Assembly (NCBI GenBank): GCA_051294375.1
Contig: CM119264.1
Location: forward strand, 17,671,157-17,735,156
DNA length: 64,000 nucleotides
Direction: 5' to 3'
From: Paraspadella gotoi
Taxonomy: Eukaryota > Chaetognatha
Shown here: in pieces, positions 1 to 14,000 of the stretch
Numbering within the stretch: position 1 is the stretch's first letter
How the letters are laid out: each line of letters starts with the position of its first letter
Position numbers and translations under genes: made by a program
Notes under the pieces: model-generated
The model's database searches: none
What the model saw: the letters and a program-made list of their open reading frames with translations, nothing else
Told to the model about the DNA's origin: nothing

Positions 1-977
1 AGAGATGGAGTTTGAGAGATACAGAGATGGAGTGAGAAGAGAGAGCTATGAGATGGAGTTTGAGAGGGGATGAAAAGGGAAGGACAGAGTGAAAAGAAAA
101 TTATTAGCTGTTATAATTACTGGTCCTATGTGCGTGACAAAAATTGACGAACCGGTAAATGATCCATACGATTGAGTTAAATTCGCCTGTTGTCTCAATA
201 GGTTAATGCCGGACAATCTTTTTTTTTTTTGCCTAATCATCTCTTCCTATTTATTACTCTCAATTATTTTTTCTTATATCGATGATGTTTGTAAATTTTG
301 ATTCTTTCTCTCTTCTCTCTCTCTCTCTTCTCTCTCGTCTCTCTCTCTCTCTCTCCGTCGTCCTCTCCTCTCTTCCCCTCTCTCCTCTCATCTTCCTCCC
401 TCTCTCCTCTCTTTGCTCCTCTCTCCTCTCTCGTCTCTGCGAATCCTATCCACCCCCCTATTCTCACTATCTGCTACTACTTCTCACCACCCCTCACCCT
501 ATTCCCGGCACCCACGCCCCCCCCACATTTTCGCCATCCATCGATCGTCCATCTCCTCCCGCTCTCACATCAACACCATGTCTCTCTCTTGCCCTCATCG
601 CCCGTCATCTTTCCAATCCCGATCTTTTTATGACTTGAAACTCGGCGGTCTCCAGGATCGCGGAACCGTGACCGCGACCCTTTCCCCCGCCATAGTGTCC
701 ATTAAGCCGAATCCATTAGTTCCCATTCCGGAGGGGAGAGGGGAGGAGAAGGAAGGGGGAGGGAGGGGAGAGGAGAAGCAGAGAGAGAGAGAGGAGAGTG
801 GGAGATGAACAAGAAGGAGGAGGGAAGAAAAGGAAGAAAAGAAAGCGCACGGAAGAGGGGAATTTGACTGGATGAAAGAAAAGAGAAAAGAGATGAGAAT
901 AGAAAAAGAGAGCGAGCAGCACCGAGTGGGAAATGGAAGCGCATAGAACTGGGGAAATTCGGCGAACGATGGTAAGA

Positions 978-1055
<78 letters not shown>

Positions 1056-1690
1056 AACACGAGGATGAATTTGCAGGGTAGGAAATGAAGAGAGAGAGAG
1101 AAGGAGAGAAGATCCATTCAAGTTTTTCAGCTCTCTTTTTCTTTTGAATTTCTTCCTCGCTGAATGCGGGGGTAAATAATGGCGGGAATTACTTCTCATT
1201 TCTTTGTTGGTGCAGGGGTGATCGAGGGAAAAAGAAAAAAAAAGGAGGCAGAAAAAGTGTGGCAAAGAAAATAAAAGAAAAGAGTCGGTTCGGGTCGGAT
1301 TTTCAAAAGAGATGGGGGAGAAATGAATAAAAGGGGAGAACTCCGGAGGCATTCAATGACAGAGACAGAGCGGAATGAGGAGGAGGGGCGGCGGCAATTC
1401 CGTGGAATCGTCCGTGGATTCTTTCTTTCTTTTTTCCCTTCGTATTTTGCGGCAGAAGAAAGAAAAGAAAGAAAAATGAAAAAAAAAGGAGGTGAGGGGG
1501 AAAAAAAAAAAAAGAAAGAAGTTATTTAAGCTTTGGTCTGGGAAAACGATCTCTTTTCTTATTTCTTCTCTTTAGTTTTAATAGAGCGAAAGAAAAAAAT
1601 AAGGGAGGAAATCAGTATAAACGAGAGAGGAGGAAGAGGAGGAAAAGGAAACGGAGGAAAGGAAATGCGAGATCCGCGCCGAGGCGGTTT
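1..1690. repeat. Low-complexity polypurine/polypyrimidine tract, no gene seen
   Basis: Long pyrimidine-rich stretch on the + strand (about 299-450) switches to a purine-rich stretch (about 725-1680). A pure (GA)n microsatellite runs from about 984 to 1050. Long reading frames here encode only Ser/Leu/Arg/Glu simple sequence and overlap on both strands, so I do not call them genes. Confidence 0.8.
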
Positions 1691-3216
1691 AATTTTAATT
1701 TCATTTTAGGTTTGGCTTCGTAATATTTATAAATGATTAAATGTTAAAATACTAAAATTTGTATTGACCCATATCCCTTTGATCCTAAAATTCCTTAACA
1801 TTAATATAGACTTTACTCACTAAAGAAGTAATCGCAACATTATACTTAATAATAGTCCTGACCAAAAGTTAGTAATATACAGACATCGAGTTTCATAAAA
1901 ACGTTTTGCACACTTAAATCAGACATATAAATAATAATTTCGTAATAAAAATATTTAGTTAATGCATCGAACATGAGAGATCCCGAGATTCGAAACGACA
2001 TTTCGTATCTTTTAATGTTAAAGACCGGTCAAGCCGGTCAAAAAGAACAAAAGATACTCAGCGAACCCTGGCGGATATCGCGAATTTTTTCATAAAAAAA
2101 AGAGCATCTTTTGCTGAAGAAATCTGACGATGAGTTTAGTTTATTAAATAACATGTGTATTATTAATAATATTTATTTCATAATGCTTAATAAATTTTAT
2201 GATTTTTAGAAAAAAGCTGCATAATTGTGATTTTTTTAATAGTTTTTTCTGTTTTTTTTATAGGAAAACGTTTTAGAAATGTTTGATGTTGAAATTAGTC
2301 TGAACATAATATTAAAAAAGAAATTAATAAAAAAATTTTATATAGTCAAATTAATATTTAATAAAAGATTAAATTTTTTTAACAATGATAATGTTTATAC
2401 AAAACAATAAATGCTTTAAAATCGGCATATGATTTGAATTACAATTTTATCCCCATTCTTCTAATATTATATTTATATTGGTTGTACCAATTCATTATAA
2501 AAGCCATTTTTCCTAAGTTAAGTTAAAAGTTCTCTGATCTTTACAATGAAAGTAGTTTTTTGATATGATCAGAATATTCGTGTAATTCTTCCAGTTCCGT
2601 TGTTATTGGTATTTGACGAAATTTAAGATTTGTACTATAATTTGATATAAACAGGCATGTTTCGACCTCTTGTTCGGAGTCTTCATTCACACATCAAGTG
2701 TTTTTTTGTTGGGGGGGGGAAATCCAAACTTTTGTTTTTGCCAAAGATCAGAATAATTAAACCAAATTAATAGAGACAGTTATTTATAATATCAAAAAAT
2801 GAGATCCCGATTCATGTTGCCGACACCAAAAGATCCAATCAGTCCATGTCTAATGTATTTGCTAAATTCAAATTTAGTAATAATTTTCGTATTTATTTTT
2901 ATCATTCATAAGCATAATAGTACTTAAATCATTGATTCTATTTAGTGTTCGCCGGTCATGACTTGACACCGACCGTGGGCCGTCAGAAAGGGAAAAAGGA
3001 CCCGACGACGGGAGAGACGTCCTAGCCTTAGGATGAAGAGAAAGTTGAAGAAGATCAGGATTATTTTTTAACGTTTGAAGTCGCGAGCGAGAGAAAATTG
3101 TCCTTCTCGAAATACCCCGGACGTTAAACGCTACTATAAATTTTAAGTGTTTTTAATCTCACGTTTTTAAACCTTTTATCCAGTCGAAAATTAAAACTGC
3201 ATTAATTTCACCAATC

Positions 3217-3257
<41 letters not shown>

Positions 3258-5205
3258 TCGCCATTTTATATTGTTGATAAATAAACTTACCAACCCGTTC
3301 CAAAACAGTACAACGAATCGAGAAGAGGCAGAAACATATTGAATGGATCCTTTTCAACTTATCTATATTGTGATATACTGAAGAATTTATCAAATTATTG
3401 ACATTTAGCTTTTCAGTTTTTAGCTTTTAACTTTTAGAATTTTATTTAATATTCGCTTCCTAGAAAAAAATTTTTTCAAAATATTATGATTATCAGTTTT
3501 TAATGTAAAGTCTGTTATGAGCTTGGAAAAACTTGTGTTCTAAAAAAATTTAAAATTTCCTGTTTTTTGTTTTGTTTCTGAAAAAAATTTTTCTCTTTCA
3601 CATACTATTACGCAACGAAAACCGAAAGAAATAAAAACAAAAATTTCCTGTTAAGAATAGTTGACTAAAAAATTACTTTAAAAATAATATTTGGCTATAG
3701 AAAATATTCATTAATGATTTTAAACTATTTATTTTTCTTTGCAATAAATTTTTTAAAATATATTTTTTTTATTAATTATTATTATTATTAAATTAATTAA
3801 ATAATTATTATAATAATATTAATTTTATATTTTTGATAATATTAATATTAGTAATTATTATTTTATTTAATATTTTATTGGTTATTTTATCTGAGTTATC
3901 AAGTTTTTCCATATTTACAATTAAGGACGTAATAATGGTAACTTAACCGAATGAAATTATACAATTTTTAAATAATACACATTTTATTATAATTCATATG
4001 TAATAAGGAATTTAAGCAAGCAAAATAGTTAATATTTATTTTATGCAAAAATCTTTTTGAATTCACTAATTTTGGTAAGAAAAGTATTCAAGCTCTCATT
4101 TAATTGCTATTTTGTCTTATTATTATTTATTAATACTATAACTATTTATATTTATAAAAATATATATTCTAAAATAATATTAATGATTTATTATATACAA
4201 TAGTACACGTTTTAAAATTACGCGAATAAAGAGCGTCATTGTTATCTTGAACAGATTCGATCGTAAAGCTGAATTTGCATAATTTAGGAGCCAGATAAAA
4301 AATCGACACGGGATCTTCCATGTTGAGGATTTCAAATCGAATAAAAGGTGTTTTAAAATTAAAGTATAATATGTTGTGTGATCACTTGTGTGAAACGTTT
4401 TTGAAAATCTGAATCCATCTTGAATACACTACTTATAAATAAAGTTATATTCGTATTTACCATAAATTATAGCAATTTGTTTTTTATTATAAATTTATCA
4501 AAACATGAGAGTAATTTAACAATTTCTTTCCTAATAAATAAACTGATAAACTAAGAAGTTTGAAATAAATTTGACTTAAATCAGCATAGAAAAACTGGGT
4601 GGATCCTTGACGATACCCGACCCGGGACTTCGCTAACTCGGCTTAGATTTCCTGTCTAATCAACACCGATCGTTCGATATCCAACACTTCAAAGTGGTAA
4701 CAAAGAAATTCTTGTATTAACGAATTATTTTGTATTTTTTTTGCCTTAGTTTTTTTTCCCCCCCATTTCCTATTTGTCGCATTGGAACCTCTTTCCCCCC
4801 CCCCAATCTTTCTTTTATTTCTGTTTTCTTTTTTTCTCTTATCTTCTTTTTTGATCGCCCTGAGTCGTGGCGGTCGTAAGGAGGATTTTGTCGCTGGAAA
4901 ATTGTCTTTGTCGCCAGCGGACGTCCGCTCCCTCGGCGTCTTTCTTTACGCCACCTTTATTTCTAATCCTCGCTCCTTTTTTTTCATCATTACTTTACGT
5001 TAGAGTTTGATGACATTTTTAAAAAGTTTTACTATTTTAACTTACAAATACTTTTTCATTAATTTTATAATTGTCTCTTAATTTTTTAAAAGTACCTTCA
5101 CTTCCATTTGTCTTAGAATAATCGATTTAAATAACGTCTTGGCATTTTATTTTGAGTAGTAATTGAATATTTAACATTATTAAAGGTCAACCCTGTCGAC
5201 GTCGG
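1691..5205. other. AT-rich gene-free DNA
   Basis: No supported exon was found. It contains a 35-base poly-T run (3219-3253), a fragment of the dispersed repeat described at 54950 (about 2470-2500), and a 'gcatgtttcgac' motif (about 2655) resembling the foldback repeats at 24.6 and 25.3 kb. A GC-richer patch at about 2945-3120 is unexplained. Confidence 0.6.
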
Positions 5206-5440
5206 NNNNNNNNNNNNNNNNNNNNNNNNNNNNNNNNNNNNNNNNNNNNNNNNNNNNNNNNNNNNNNNNNNNNNNNNNNNNNNNNNNNNNNNNNNNNNNN
5301 NNNNNNNNNNNNNNNNNNNNNNNNNNNNNNNNNNNNNNNNNNNNNNNNNNNNNNNNNNNNNNNNNNNNNNNNNNNNNNNNNNNNNNNNNNNNNNNNNNNN
5401 NNNNNNNNNNNNNNNNNNNNNNNNNNNNNNNNNNNNNNNN
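5206..5440. other. Assembly gap (235 N)
   Basis: Run of N. Reading frames crossing it are artefacts. Confidence 0.99.
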
Positions 5441-6711
5441 ATCCCAATGGGCATCACAGGCAACCCGGCTGTTCCCATAGAAGACCAATTTAAAAGTAAA
5501 AATGTTTGAATATTTCTTCATTCCTCTAACAAACCCTTTTTTTTTTATTCATATCTTATAAAATCTAGTACTTTATGATGATCCCTCTTGACGCCACTTC
5601 TCTCTCATTTTCCTTTCTCTCTCTCTTTTTCTTCTCCATTCTGTCATTACTTTTTTTGTAACTCTGTCATTTCCCAGCGTCTTTTTGTCATCCATTCCAG
5701 TCCCCGCCGTCGATTCTGGGAAACGTCGTTCGTCTTTCCTTTTTTCGTTTGTCGCCTCCATAATCGCTTTTTTTGTATATAAAGGAGGAAAAGGAAAACG
5801 AAGGGGGAAGGAGGAAAGAAAATTGAAGGGGACGACGTTGTCGTTGTTGTTAATGACGATGTTATTAAAGCTGTCGTTGTTGTTGGTATGTAGTTCTATT
5901 GTATTTAATGTTGACGTCGTTGTTTTTGTATTAGTGTTTGTGTTTGTTTTTGTTCGTGACGATGTTGATGCTGACGTTAGTATTATAGCGGAAATGCAGG
6001 ATGATGATGATGATGATGACGATGATGACGATGATGATGATGATAAAGCTTCAAGGATAATTATGAAAAAAAAAGTCAAAAAGTTGATTAGAAAGGAGAG
6101 AAATTTCGCCATAAATGAAGTGGGAGGAAGCGAAAGGCGGAAGAGGATGAGTCAGAGACGACAAATTAATTTTTAATTTGAATTTATTTCTTAATAGACT
6201 TTAAAACTCTGCTTTAATGATGACTTTTCCCATTTTATTCCCTAGGTGCTCGAAGTGGAGGAAAAACTTTGAATAATAAGGATATTATAATTGAGGGATT
6301 ACTTGAAAAATTTAAAGTAGGGAATAACTCGATTTCGTTGAAAGCATCCCAGTTCTCCGAAATCCAATTTTCACTAACACAACGAAAAGAAAGAAAGAAA
6401 AAAACACAAAGAATAAATTTGGAACAGAAAGGTTTTTTTGTTTTTTTTGGTTATTATTAATGTTCCGCTTTAAAACTGATAAGTTTTTCATGCTCCGTTT
6501 CTACGGATGACTTAATGAAGCCACCTCGGGCTCTCCCTCGATCAGAATTGCCCCCCCCCTGTCCTCTCCGTCATCTTCCCATCCGCTCACTCTTTTCAAA
6601 TCCACTATCACAGACTTTGACCGACTTTGACCCCGTTGACCTGAAGCCCCTCAACCAAGGACACTCGCTTATTAAACTCAACTTCCCCAATTCAATTCCC
6701 TTTTTCTGCGA
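5441..6711. other. Gene-free DNA with a GAT/GAC trinucleotide tract
   Basis: The centre (about 5999-6043) is a GAT/GAC tract encoding poly-Asp on + and poly-Ser on -. Flanking sequence is Val/Leu-rich simple sequence in the open frames. No conserved domain was recognised, so I make no CDS call. Confidence 0.6.
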
Positions 6712-6857
6712 NNNNNNNNNNNNNNNNNNNNNNNNNNNNNNNNNNNNNNNNNNNNNNNNNNNNNNNNNNNNNNNNNNNNNNNNNNNNNNNNNNNNNNNNN
6801 NNNNNNNNNNNNNNNNNNNNNNNNNNNNNNNNNNNNNNNNNNNNNNNNNNNNNNNNN
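6712..6857. other. Assembly gap (146 N)
   Basis: Run of N between 'ctgcga' and 'tcctaata'. Confidence 0.99.
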
Positions 6858-7081
6858 TCCTAATAAAATTTGGGAAAGGTCTACGAATATCGAGTCCCGG
6901 GACTAGGGAACCGGATGCCGCCGGCGCTTCGGGTCGCGGCGCCACCGGCGTCGTTTTGATTGAAGCCTTGATCAAATTTCGTTGCCCTCGAATCATCGAA
7001 TCTCGATAAGTTGGTTCTTTTCCTCGGGCTTTTGGATTGACGTCTCTCGGTTGGAACTTAACGCAAAAAAATTAAGATGGC

Positions 7082-7085
7082 GTTT

Positions 7086-7128
<43 letters not shown>

Positions 7129-7352
7129 CTCTTCTTCTCTCTTTCCCTCCTCTTCTTTCTCTCTCTTCTCTCTTAACCTCTCTGTTCCTTTCTCTTATTC
7201 TCTATTCTCCTTCTCATCTCTCTCTCTTGTTTACTCTCTCTCTCTCTTGTCTTTCCTTCTCCTCTCTCATCTCTCTTTCTCTCTCTCTCTCTCTCCTCTT
7301 TACTCTCTCTCTCTTTTCTCTATTCCTTTCTCTCTCTCTCTCTCTCTCTCTC
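7082..7352. repeat. (CT)n microsatellite and degenerate CT tract
   Basis: About 270 bases of nearly pure C/T on the + strand, ending at 'ctcagacatgg'. It adjoins a GC-rich block (7354-7690) with an ATG-started 62-codon frame at 7357-7545 that resembles nothing I know. The similarly GC-rich block at 10355-10505 is also embedded between GA and CT tracts. Confidence 0.9.
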
Positions 7353-7690
7353 AGACATGGCTATACTCAGAAGCCCGAAAACAGGCGCCAGCCTCCCGGA
7401 GCAGCCGCGCGGTCCCGCCGATCCGGCTCTTCTCCCTTGCCTTCGATCTTTTGCGCTCGGGCTATTCCTACTCCTCTTCCTCTTGCCTGTCTCCTTATCC
7501 TTCCCGCGTATGCCGCGCGGCTGCAACAGTCCGATCCGATCGTAGCCTGCAGCCGGCGGACTCTACTCTCTTGCAATCTCTCTCTTTACCCTGTCACGCG
7601 CGATGCGCTAGCGTTCTCTCTGCCTCCGGCACGAACTCCGATCATAGCGTTCGCGCCGGCATACTACCATATATGCAGTGGTTGCAGCGC

Positions 7691-10300
7691 TTCCCATTCT
7701 ATTTCAAAATAACCTGAAGGGCCTTTTTGAAAGCCTCCAATGATACGAATACTATTGCCATAGTAGGGTCATTTCAGATGTCCAAAAACATAAGAAAGAA
7801 CAAAAGAGACAAGATACCAGAAGAAACCGGCGAGAGAGAGGAGAACGAAAAAAAAGGAAGGAGATAAAAAAAATTAAAAACAATTTTATTCAAAATTTCC
7901 TTTTTACACTCGTATATTAAGACTTTTGACCGCTTCAAAATTCCTCAGACACCTAAAGCTCCGCAGTTTTCGACCCTACTACACAACCGAAGCTACTCTA
8001 TACATCTAAACAATAATGCATTTAGTATGTATGGGCTGAGAACTAGTGAAGAAGATGGATGCGATAGTGAGATGAAAGGAGAAGGGTGAGGGGTGCCCGA
8101 GAAGGGAAGGTAGAGCGTTGGATATGTATTGAGTAGTTATTGCAGTGGTATCGGTGGTTGGGTATGGGGAGACTGGGTGAGTTGCAAGCATTAAAGGAGG
8201 TAGATAATATATTTGTGAGGAAGTCAAGTAGGAATAAAATGGATGAGGCAAGTGTTACAGCTGGTGAATGATTTTTAAAAATTTTTTTATTTTTCAATTG
8301 TGCGTATAGCCCCCAATTCTAAGACCATTGACTTGTGTAAATGCGTCAAAAATTTAAAATGTTTTTGTGTAGTTTTCAAAGTCAGGATTTGAATTCTCCT
8401 AAGATTAAAATTTAAGTTGCGAAGAGTGCTAATATGCATAATTTCTCCAAAAATAATTACCCTACCACAGTTTTTTAAGTGTTTCTTTTGTCTCAGAAGC
8501 TCCCTTAGTGCCGTACTGTTTTGGAGAGGTCGCCTTAGGCTTATACCAGGAGTGTAGCAAAGTTGAAACAAAAGCCCGTGCAAAACTTGTCTGGATCCTA
8601 AGCTACTCTACAACTACTACTACTACTAACTACGATTTTTAATTAATCAAACCATTTATACTACTATTAATAATACAGTATAATTTTTTCTTGTTTGTAT
8701 TTCCTGTAATTAAGTGGGAGATATCTCTGAGTACCTTTAACCATAGAGACTAAATTGTGCTCATTTGTAACCGCGACATGTGGCATATCTGACATCAAAT
8801 TTTACTCAATTCTAAAAATGTCTTTAGTATTCATCTTCGCGGCCCAATGAGGTCTTTTAATTTGAGCATCAACTTATGATTCTTTACCTTTTAATATTTC
8901 ACCAAATTCACAATCAATTTAAAACTAGACTAATTAAAAAAAAACATAGTATCAAAATTTAGCCTATTAGTCACTCAAAAGTGGTATAGGACTTCTATAT
9001 TTTTAATTCCTAGTACTTTTTAACTTCTTAAATTAATAAAAATATTCTTTTTTAACAAATGTCAAAAAAAATTTTGTTTTTGAAAAACATTTTTTCTAAT
9101 TTAGATATATTGTTGTATTGATTCGCCTTGGATTTATTTGTTTTTTCTTGTTTGTTTTCACTGGTGATTATTTAAGAAGCCTTATTTTTTTACTCAATTC
9201 ATTATTATTTTTCGGCCTAATAGAGAAAAAAAAATTCGGTTAAAAATACTTGAATACTGCTAATCCTAAAAGAGAATGTCGTTATTAAAGTTAGTATGTG
9301 TTCTTCAAAATTAGTTTATTTAAAAAAAATTATTCAAGTTTAATATAATAAATTTGATGAGAAATTAAAGAGAGAGGGATGAAAAATAATACATTAAAGA
9401 AAAAATAAAGTAGAAAAGAGAGCGAGACCGGCAAGAGCAAGAGAGAGTAAGAGAGAGAGAGAGAATGATGATGATGATGATAGATATTACTAAAAACCGC
9501 CCGGGGATGAGAAGAAAAGCCTTGAGGGCGATCCTATTTTGCGGGCCCTCACTAGGGGTCTTATCGCCAAATAAAACTTTGTCGCGCGCCCCGGCGAGGT
9601 CTTACCGCTTACTTTATACTTAAAATCTATCGATTTGTAAAAAGTATCATAAGGTAATTTTTAAAAAAATACTAGGGTAATTTGAAAAAATACTAGCGTA
9701 CCTAACTTGACATAACATTAAAAAAAAAGCGAGCCCCTGGCGGGGCTTACCCCCAAACTAATATCCATTCTATTCAGAGTATTTGTCCATAATTTCTTGC
9801 CTTTTCTACTCTTTTAGTTTTACTACATCTACAATGAGCAACGTTTATTGAATTAATCGTACGAACATGGATAGAAAAGTGTGTCATCAGTTTAAAACGA
9901 AATTTAAATACAGAAGCTAAAGATATTAAAATTATTTAACCATATTGGTTAAATTAGGTTTTATGAACTCGCAACCACGGTCAATAACTTTATCAAAAAG
10001 GTTTCTTGGGGACACGAAACAAGAATATTATTCTAAGGAGAAGAATATACGAGATATAAACTGTCGATCAATTTTTAATTTATTAGTCTTACAAGAACGG
10101 CTTTTTGCTCCCCCAAGAATTGGAGAATGATGTTGGCCGCCAGTCTTTTTAGATGATCTTTAGACTGGTCGTGTCGATGGTGCCGGATATCATATTGGCA
10201 TTGAAAAGAGACAGGCTCCTGGTATGGAGTTTTGTTTTAACTTCCGATGGGGATCCCGTTTATACAGCTTTAGCACCTGTCTTTGTAAGAAGGAGAGAGA
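7691..10300. other. AT-rich gene-free DNA
   Basis: No supported exon. There is a short (GAT)n run at about 9467-9481, and GC-rich patches at 9498-9605 and 9725-9755 with repeated 'ggcg..tta.cgc'-like words. Open frames at 8006-8583 have no recognisable content. Confidence 0.5.
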
Positions 10301-10565
10301 TGGGATGAGAAGGAGAGAGAGAGAGAGAGAGAGAGAGATGAGGAAAGAGAGAGATTATCGGCCCCGATCCGCTCGGACTTCGACCGGAAGAAGCCCGGAG
10401 AGAAAGAAAATTCCCGATCCGAGCGGAAGAAGCCCGGAAGGAGAAGTGAGTCGATCGGCAGCCGCGCGCCGCCGCTCCGGTCTACGGCTGCGTTCGGGAG
10501 AGCTGAGTATATGACTCCTCTCTTCTCTCTCTCTCTCTCTCTCTCCTCTCTCCTCTCTCTCCTTC
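10301..10565. repeat. (GA)n - GC-rich core - (CT)n inverted low-complexity block
   Basis: A GA tract (about 10311-10352) and a CT tract (about 10519-10562) flank a GC-rich core of about 165 bp. Because GA and CT are complementary the block can fold back on itself. The core contains the word 'aagaagcccgga' twice (about 10389 and 10428). Confidence 0.7.
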
Positions 10566-10725
10566 ACTCGTCTCTCTCGGCGCATATTTTGAATAATGAA
10601 AAAAAAAAGGAATCCAGTGACCTTTTCGTGGTGAGTTTGGAAAAACATGGATGCGGATTATGACGGCCGTAGAAAAATCTCGAGCGAATTCGCCGATGCT
10701 CTTTTATTTTTTTAATACTTTTTTT

Positions 10726-11030
10726 NNNNNNNNNNNNNNNNNNNNNNNNNNNNNNNNNNNNNNNNNNNNNNNNNNNNNNNNNNNNNNNNNNNNNNNNNNN
10801 NNNNNNNNNNNNNNNNNNNNNNNNNNNNNNNNNNNNNNNNNNNNNNNNNNNNNNNNNNNNNNNNNNNNNNNNNNNNNNNNNNNNNNNNNNNNNNNNNNNN
10901 NNNNNNNNNNNNNNNNNNNNNNNNNNNNNNNNNNNNNNNNNNNNNNNNNNNNNNNNNNNNNNNNNNNNNNNNNNNNNNNNNNNNNNNNNNNNNNNNNNNN
11001 NNNNNNNNNNNNNNNNNNNNNNNNNNNNNN
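10726..11030. other. Assembly gap (305 N)
   Basis: Run of N. Its right edge (11031-11066) is a 'gatggacg' tandem repeat, so the gap probably lies inside a microsatellite. Confidence 0.99.
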
Positions 11031-14000
11031 GATGGACGGATGGACGGATGGACGAATTGACGAATTGGATTAGTTCTATATTTGTCGTTCAATATAAGTA
11101 CAGGTAGAACAAATATTTTTGATTTCATTTATTTCTATACAGATGAAACATTTTGTTATAAAAAATAAGCTTGATTTAATTTTTTCTTAATTATTAATAT
11201 TTTTTGTATCCCTTTTTTTTTTTGTCAACTTTTTTCATGTTTGTTCGTTACTCTTTTCATTTTCTTTTCTCACGGCCCATTAGATCTTTTTCTTTTCATC
11301 CTTTTTTTTTTGTTTCTTCTCTTTTCCCATTTTTTTCTTTCCGGTTTTCGCAGGTTTTTTCTTTCTTTTTTCATTAAGGGCGTTACCTTCTGTCGCCGTC
11401 GCCGACGCCGCCGCCTCCGCTCGTCTCGAGGCTGACGTTTGCAAATTAGTTTCGTTATCGGTACAAGAGGAGAGAAAGAAAAAAAAAAGGAGTCCGTGTC
11501 TTTGACATCAGTCAATAATGTAGTCTCCTTGCAATCTTTGTGCAGATTTTTTTTTTTTTGCGCTGACTTTGCATCGTCTTCTTTGCGCGATTTTTTTTTC
11601 TTTCGTTGTCGGACTCTCTCGAACTCTCGATAAATCACCGAAGGAAGAGATTTATTTGATCTCGAATCTCCGGTCCAATCTTCCAATTGTCCATCTCAAC
11701 CGGGTTTTTTTGTGTGTGTGTGGGGGGGGTGAATTGGGGGATGGCGTTGAGGCATCACGATGATGGCTTTCTCAGTTCCAAGTCTTCGCTTCATGTTCTC
11801 CATCTTTATGCGAAACTCTTTGGGCCCATCCCCCCCTCCCCCTCTCATTTTCTTCCCCGCATGACGCTGGTCATTTTAGCTCTCTCGCACTCTTCTCGAA
11901 TAGAGTTGGCCTAAACGCATTGGGGTCCATAGAGGCGCAATAACTGTACTCAACTGCTCATCCCTTTCTCAACCCCTCGGCGCTAATTTCTGGTTCACTT
12001 ATCATCTCCCAGCGCTCAAGATTCCTCCCTGTTATTTTTTTCTTCACCCCCCAAGCGCGCAATTACCTAAAACCCCTACCATCCCTTATTCTATCTTCCC
12101 CACCCCCAGCGCCAATTGCGGCTTCGTTTCCCACCCACGACTCCGCGACGCCTTCGTCCAGCTTCCGGTTATTAGCTGCTCTCCTCCGCCTTCGATCTTA
12201 AATCTCGGAGGAGAGTGAAAGCCTCACCCGGCCCCAAGAGGCCTCAACAGGCCTCGTGCAAGGCGTCTAAGGTCCCCACGCAAGTCTCGACAGGCCTCGC
12301 TTGTCCTCACTAGGCCTGGCCCGTCGAGATCTTCGCCCCAACCTCCGCCGATGGCGTCTCTTCCGTCTCATCTCTTTGCATCGCCTTTTTTTTCCTTTCC
12401 AATATTTTTAGCTTTAAGCCACCGATTCAGCCTTCGATAATGTCACCCTAAGCCGATCGGGAAAAAAAGTTAATCTTAGCCACGGCCTCACCCAATACCC
12501 ATCCCTGTAATCACTTTTAATCACTCGACTTGCCTTAGTTTTTAAAAGAAACTTGTCACGCAACAGTTAAACTGCCAGAATATTTATAAACTATATAATC
12601 ATAATGTTCTTTTAAATCTAACTTACTCTTTTCGAGCGTTAATCCCGACCGTTATCACTAGTTCCATGTTTTGTAAAGAATATAAATATTAATTATGTAT
12701 TTACTCCCTGACCATCACTTACAATCACCAACCATCTTTTCCTCGCTGGACCTCACCCACTTTTTCCCTCTTCTCTCGTCTTTTCATCGGAAAATGATAT
12801 TCTTTCGTATCCATTCTATTCGCGGGCGAGACAGGGGCTTTGGATGAAGTATGTCGGGTAGAGGGACGGACTTTTTCCTCCTTGGCCGAAATTAGTGAAA
12901 ACATTAAGAATTTTATGAGTTCTTTTGGGAAGTAAAAAATAAAGTCTTTGTATTGATTTGTTTGGCCCGAGTAGGTTGGGTGACAGTGAAATCTGAGCGA
13001 CTATGATTAATTGAAATCCTCGGTATACAATGGAGATAAAGAGAAATTATTGGTGGCGGAAATCAAAAGATTTAATATTGGTCTTGAATCCTTTAAATTA
13101 TAGGCGTTGTTAGCGAAAAGCATTTTTTTAAAGAATTATTTAACCATTGATTATTGATGATTATATACTTTCATTTATTTTCTCATATCCCTGGGTCGTT
13201 TTGTCTTTTGTCTCTGCCCTCTTCATTTCTTTCAGGATCGGCAATCATGCTTTCCCCCTCGTCCCCTCCTCTTCCCCTCCTCTTCCTTTCTCTCTTTCCC
13301 TTCTCCCCGGATCTTCCTCGCAAATCACTGGACCTCGAAATAAACGTTTCCGTCCAAATGTCGGTCGATTGTCTTCTCAATGTCGCTCGATTGTCTTTTA
13401 AATGTCGTTCTAATCCCCGCCTATTCATCTTTTTCATTTCGGATCAATTGTTTGTTGAATCTTCCGAATTTTCCCTCATAATGGACCCGTTGTTAGTCTT
13501 GTTCCATGAGTCTGTCGTCAATTGTCAAACTGTCCGATGCGTCGGGCGACGTTTGGATCGGACGCCGGGACGATCCTCCTCGTATTGGGTCCAAATGTCG
13601 GTCAAATCCGACGGATAATCGCACTCCGTTGTTCGAGTTATCGACGGCGTCGTTGTCGTTGTTATTGCCTCTTCGCGCACCATGAATCGCAATCTGCCGT
13701 CCTGAAGGGCATGCGGAATAGCCCATTCTTCGCTTAAACGTACTGATTTATGGAACGGAGACTTACCACAATGCCCAACTTCCTCGCTCTCGACCAGAAA
13801 TAACGACGATCACTGAGTGACGAACGCTGAGTTTGTTCGTCGGTTGCGATCGTCGAAGTCGTCATCTTCGTCATCGTCGTCATCGTCGTTTCGATCGTCA
13901 CGTTTCATAATTTCTGTCATTGTATCCCATGATTAATCAATCGTCCTTCGCATTTGAAACGTAGAAGCGATTCCCTTAGTTTTCCTGTTGGTGACTAGCC

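Noticed and set aside
282-1352. Several long Ser/Leu- or Arg/Glu-rich open frames on both strands
   Set aside because: They are translations of CT/GA simple repeats, overlap one another, and have no domain.
5573-6176. Frames of 163-179 codons on both strands with poly-Asp or poly-Ser
   Set aside because: Created by a GAT/GAC repeat; no conserved sequence outside it.
7077-7712. 211-codon frame through the CT tract and the GC-rich block, and the 62-codon ATG frame at 7357
   Set aside because: The first is mostly CT repeat. The second is hydrophobic but unrecognised, with no splice or homology support.
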